Part shown: positions 62,474 to 64,000 of the stretch, in pieces
Position numbering within the stretch: position 1 is the first letter of the stretch
Layout of the letters: every line of letters starts with the position of its first letter
Assembly: GCF_025639885.1 (NCBI RefSeq)
Contig: NZ_CP106738.1
Location: 1,364,001 to 1,428,000, forward strand
DNA length: 64,000 nucleotides
Source of the DNA: Roseovarius pelagicus
GTDB lineage: Bacteria > Pseudomonadota > Alphaproteobacteria > Rhodobacterales > Rhodobacteraceae
Reading direction: 5' to 3'
Position numbers and translations under genes: made by a program
Notes under the pieces: model-generated
Told to the model about the DNA's origin: nothing
The model's database searches: none
What the model saw: only the letters and a program-made list of their open reading frames with translations

Positions 62474-64000
62474 TTATTCAGCCGGGACAGCGGAGTTGTC
62501 TGCAGTCACAGCAGGGCTCCGTCTGACGGTCATGTAAAGGTTGTAACACATGATGACGCCCCCCAGCAGGAACAGCACTCCGCCCAGTCCACGCACCACC
62601 AGCATCGGGAACTTGGCCGCCACGGTATCGGCGAAGGAGTTCACGAGGAAACCGTTGGCATCCACTTCGCGCCACATCAGCCCCTCCATGATGCCGGTCA
62701 CCCACATGGACGCGGCGTAGAGGATGATCCCGATCGTGGCCAACCAGAAGTGCCAGCTGACCAAGCTCAGACTGTATAGCCTTTCACGATTCCACAGCTT
62801 CGGCACCAGGAAGTAGAGTGCGCCAAAGGTGATCATACCGTTCCAGCCCAATGCGCCGGAATGAACGTGCCCGATGGTCCAGTCAGTATAATGCGACAGC
62901 GCGTTCACCGCACGGATCGACATCATTGGACCCTCGAATGTGGACATACCGTAGAACCCGATGGAAATGACCATCATGCGGATGATCGGATCGGTCCGCA
63001 GTTTGTCCCAGGCACCGCTCAGCGTCATCAGACCGTTGATCATGCCACCCCAGCTGGGCATCCACAGAATAACCGAGAACACCATGCCCAGCGTCGTCGC
63101 CCAATCGGGCAGCGCAGTGTAGTGCAGGTGGTGCGGGCCGGCCCAGATATAGAGGAAGATCAGCGCCCAGAAGTGAATGATCGACAGCTTGTAACTAAAC
63201 ACTGGGCGTTCGGCCTGCTTTGGCACAAAGTAATACATCATGCCCAGAAACCCTGCGGTCAGGAAGAAGCCCACCGCGTTATGGCCGTACCACCATTGCA
63301 CCATGGCATCCTGCACCCCCGAAAAGACCTGAACGGATTTGGATCCGAAAATGCTGACTGGAATGCTGAGGTTGTTGAACACATGCAGCATCGCAACCGT
63401 GATGATGAACGACAGGTAGAACCAGTTGGCCACATAGATGTGCGGTTCTTTACGTTTGACCAGCGTGCCGATAAAAATTGCCAGATATGCCAGCCAGACA
63501 ACCGTCAGCCACAAATCCACATACCACTCGGGCTCGGCGTATTCCTTGGACTGGGTCGCGCCCAACAGGTATCCGGTCGCGGCCAGAACGATGAACAGCT
63601 GATAGCCCCAGAATACGAACCACGCCAGATTGCCACCCCACAGGCGCGCTGCACTCGTACGCTGCACCACATAGAGGGACGTCGCGATCAAGGCATTGCC
63701 ACCAAAGGCAAAAATCACCGCCGACGTATGCAGCGGCCGCAACCGGCCAAAGTTCGCATAGCCTTCAGCCCAATCGAAATTAAGTTGGGGAAAGGCTAAC
63801 TGGAATGCGATGAACGTGCCGGCCAGAAATCCGACCACCCCCCAGAATGCCGTTGCGATCACGCCGGCGCGAATGACGCCATCCATGTATTCGCCTGACA
63901 TATCAACCGCTTCGTATGGTTCATCGGTATTGCGCAGCACCCACAGGAACGTTCCCGCAGAGGCCAGCGCAATGGTCAGAGCATTTACCAGATAGGCCAG
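62474..64000 (-). CDS. ccoN: Cytochrome cbb3 oxidase catalytic subunit CcoN (partial)
   Basis: The reading frame continues through 64000 and lacks its N-terminus. At least 508 residues are visible: heme-ligand histidines are seen in [21 protein letters not shown] and GPHHLHY, and the His-Ser/Trp-His regions near the C-terminus are the binuclear centre. A Met at 63940 is internal; the open frame encodes [20 protein letters not shown] before it, matching the usual CcoN N-terminal span. CcoN reduces oxygen and pumps protons. Confidence 0.96.
   Translation of the reverse strand: MAYLVNALTIALASAGTFLWVLRNTDEPYEAVDMSGEYMDGVIRAGVIATAFWGVVGFLAGTFIAFQLAFPQLNFDWAEGYANFGRLRPLHTSAVIFAFGGNALIATSLYVVQRTSAARLWGGNLAWFVFWGYQLFIVLAATGYLLGATQSKEYAEPEWYVDLWLTVVWLAYLAIFIGTLVKRKEPHIYVANWFYLSFIITVAMLHVFNNLSIPVSIFGSKSVQVFSGVQDAMVQWWYGHNAVGFFLTAGFLGMMYYFVPKQAERPVFSYKLSIIHFWALIFLYIWAGPHHLHYTALPDWATTLGMVFSVILWMPSWGGMINGLMTLSGAWDKLRTDPIIRMMVISIGFYGMSTFEGPMMSIRAVNALSHYTDWTIGHVHSGALGWNGMITFGALYFLVPKLWNRERLYSLSLVSWHFWLATIGIILYAASMWVTGIMEGLMWREVDANGFLVNSFADTVAAKFPMLVVRGLGGVLFLLGGVIMCYNLYMTVRRSPAVTADNSAVPAE

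Noticed and set aside
1..64000. tRNA, rRNA, CRISPR, insertion sequence or prophage
   Set aside because: No transposase or integrase gene, no clover-leaf-like gene and no regularly spaced repeat array was seen.

Overview
The window reads as a gene-dense, GC-rich chromosomal segment of an alphaproteobacterium of the Rhodobacterales (Roseobacter type). This rests on gene content and order: a CobN-type aerobic cobaltochelatase, a chvI-chvG-hprK-rapZ-EIIA-ptsH block with divergent pckA, ccoNOQP/ccoGHIS, a PhaA/PhaB pair, and a short 'CCCGGGATATTTCC' hairpin repeat that I associate with Rhodobacteraceae. I saw no rRNA, tRNA, CRISPR array, insertion sequence or prophage. The species cannot be named from the sequence alone.

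Layout. 1-9.0 kb: cobalt/cobalamin cluster (cbtA, a His-rich membrane-anchored protein, DUF1636, cobW, a GNAT acetyltransferase, cobN, a lipoprotein, cobO, two tandem Lin0512 proteins). 9.0-11.3 kb: class D beta-lactamase, FadR-type regulator, lipoprotein. 11.5-21.9 kb: complete reductive pyrimidine degradation module (preT, preA, RutR-like TetR regulator, amidohydrolase, dihydropyrimidinase, NMT1-type ABC importer) with two matching palindromic operators. 22-25.1 kb: secreted metalloprotease-like and SH3 proteins, class II-like aroA, ridA. 25.1-32.6 kb: acyltransferase, regulatory PTS with HprK and RapZ, ChvG/ChvI, divergent pckA. 32.8-38.6 kb: AzlCD, then fdhD-mobA-mobB and a MoeA carrying an N-terminal DUF429-like domain. 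38.7-47.2 kb: membrane protein, greA, ETF-QO, TPR protein, ispE, polyprenyl synthase, DUF2007, trmN6, a YdcH-like gene. 47.3-53.8 kb: DMT exporter, phbB, phbA, EAL protein, tag, D-Ala-D-Ala carboxypeptidase with SPOR domain. 53.8-64 kb: ccoGHIS and ccoNOQP, both on the minus strand but separated by a LysR regulator, a small ORF and a quinone reductase with a SoxR-like promoter; ccoN runs off the right edge.

The most notable observations are: RutR-type operators unifying the pyrimidine module; a near-consensus SoxR/MerR-type operator in a 19-bp promoter spacer ahead of the quinone reductase; tandem Lin0512 proteins and uncharacterised metal-binding proteins embedded in the cobalt cluster; the DUF429-MoeA fusion; and three single-base frameshifts (mobB, trmN6, ccoG), two of them in six-C runs where the reading frame needs seven. 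I found no clearly new multi-gene defence or mobile system; the best candidates for undescribed biology are the cobalt-cluster accessory proteins and the fusion protein.
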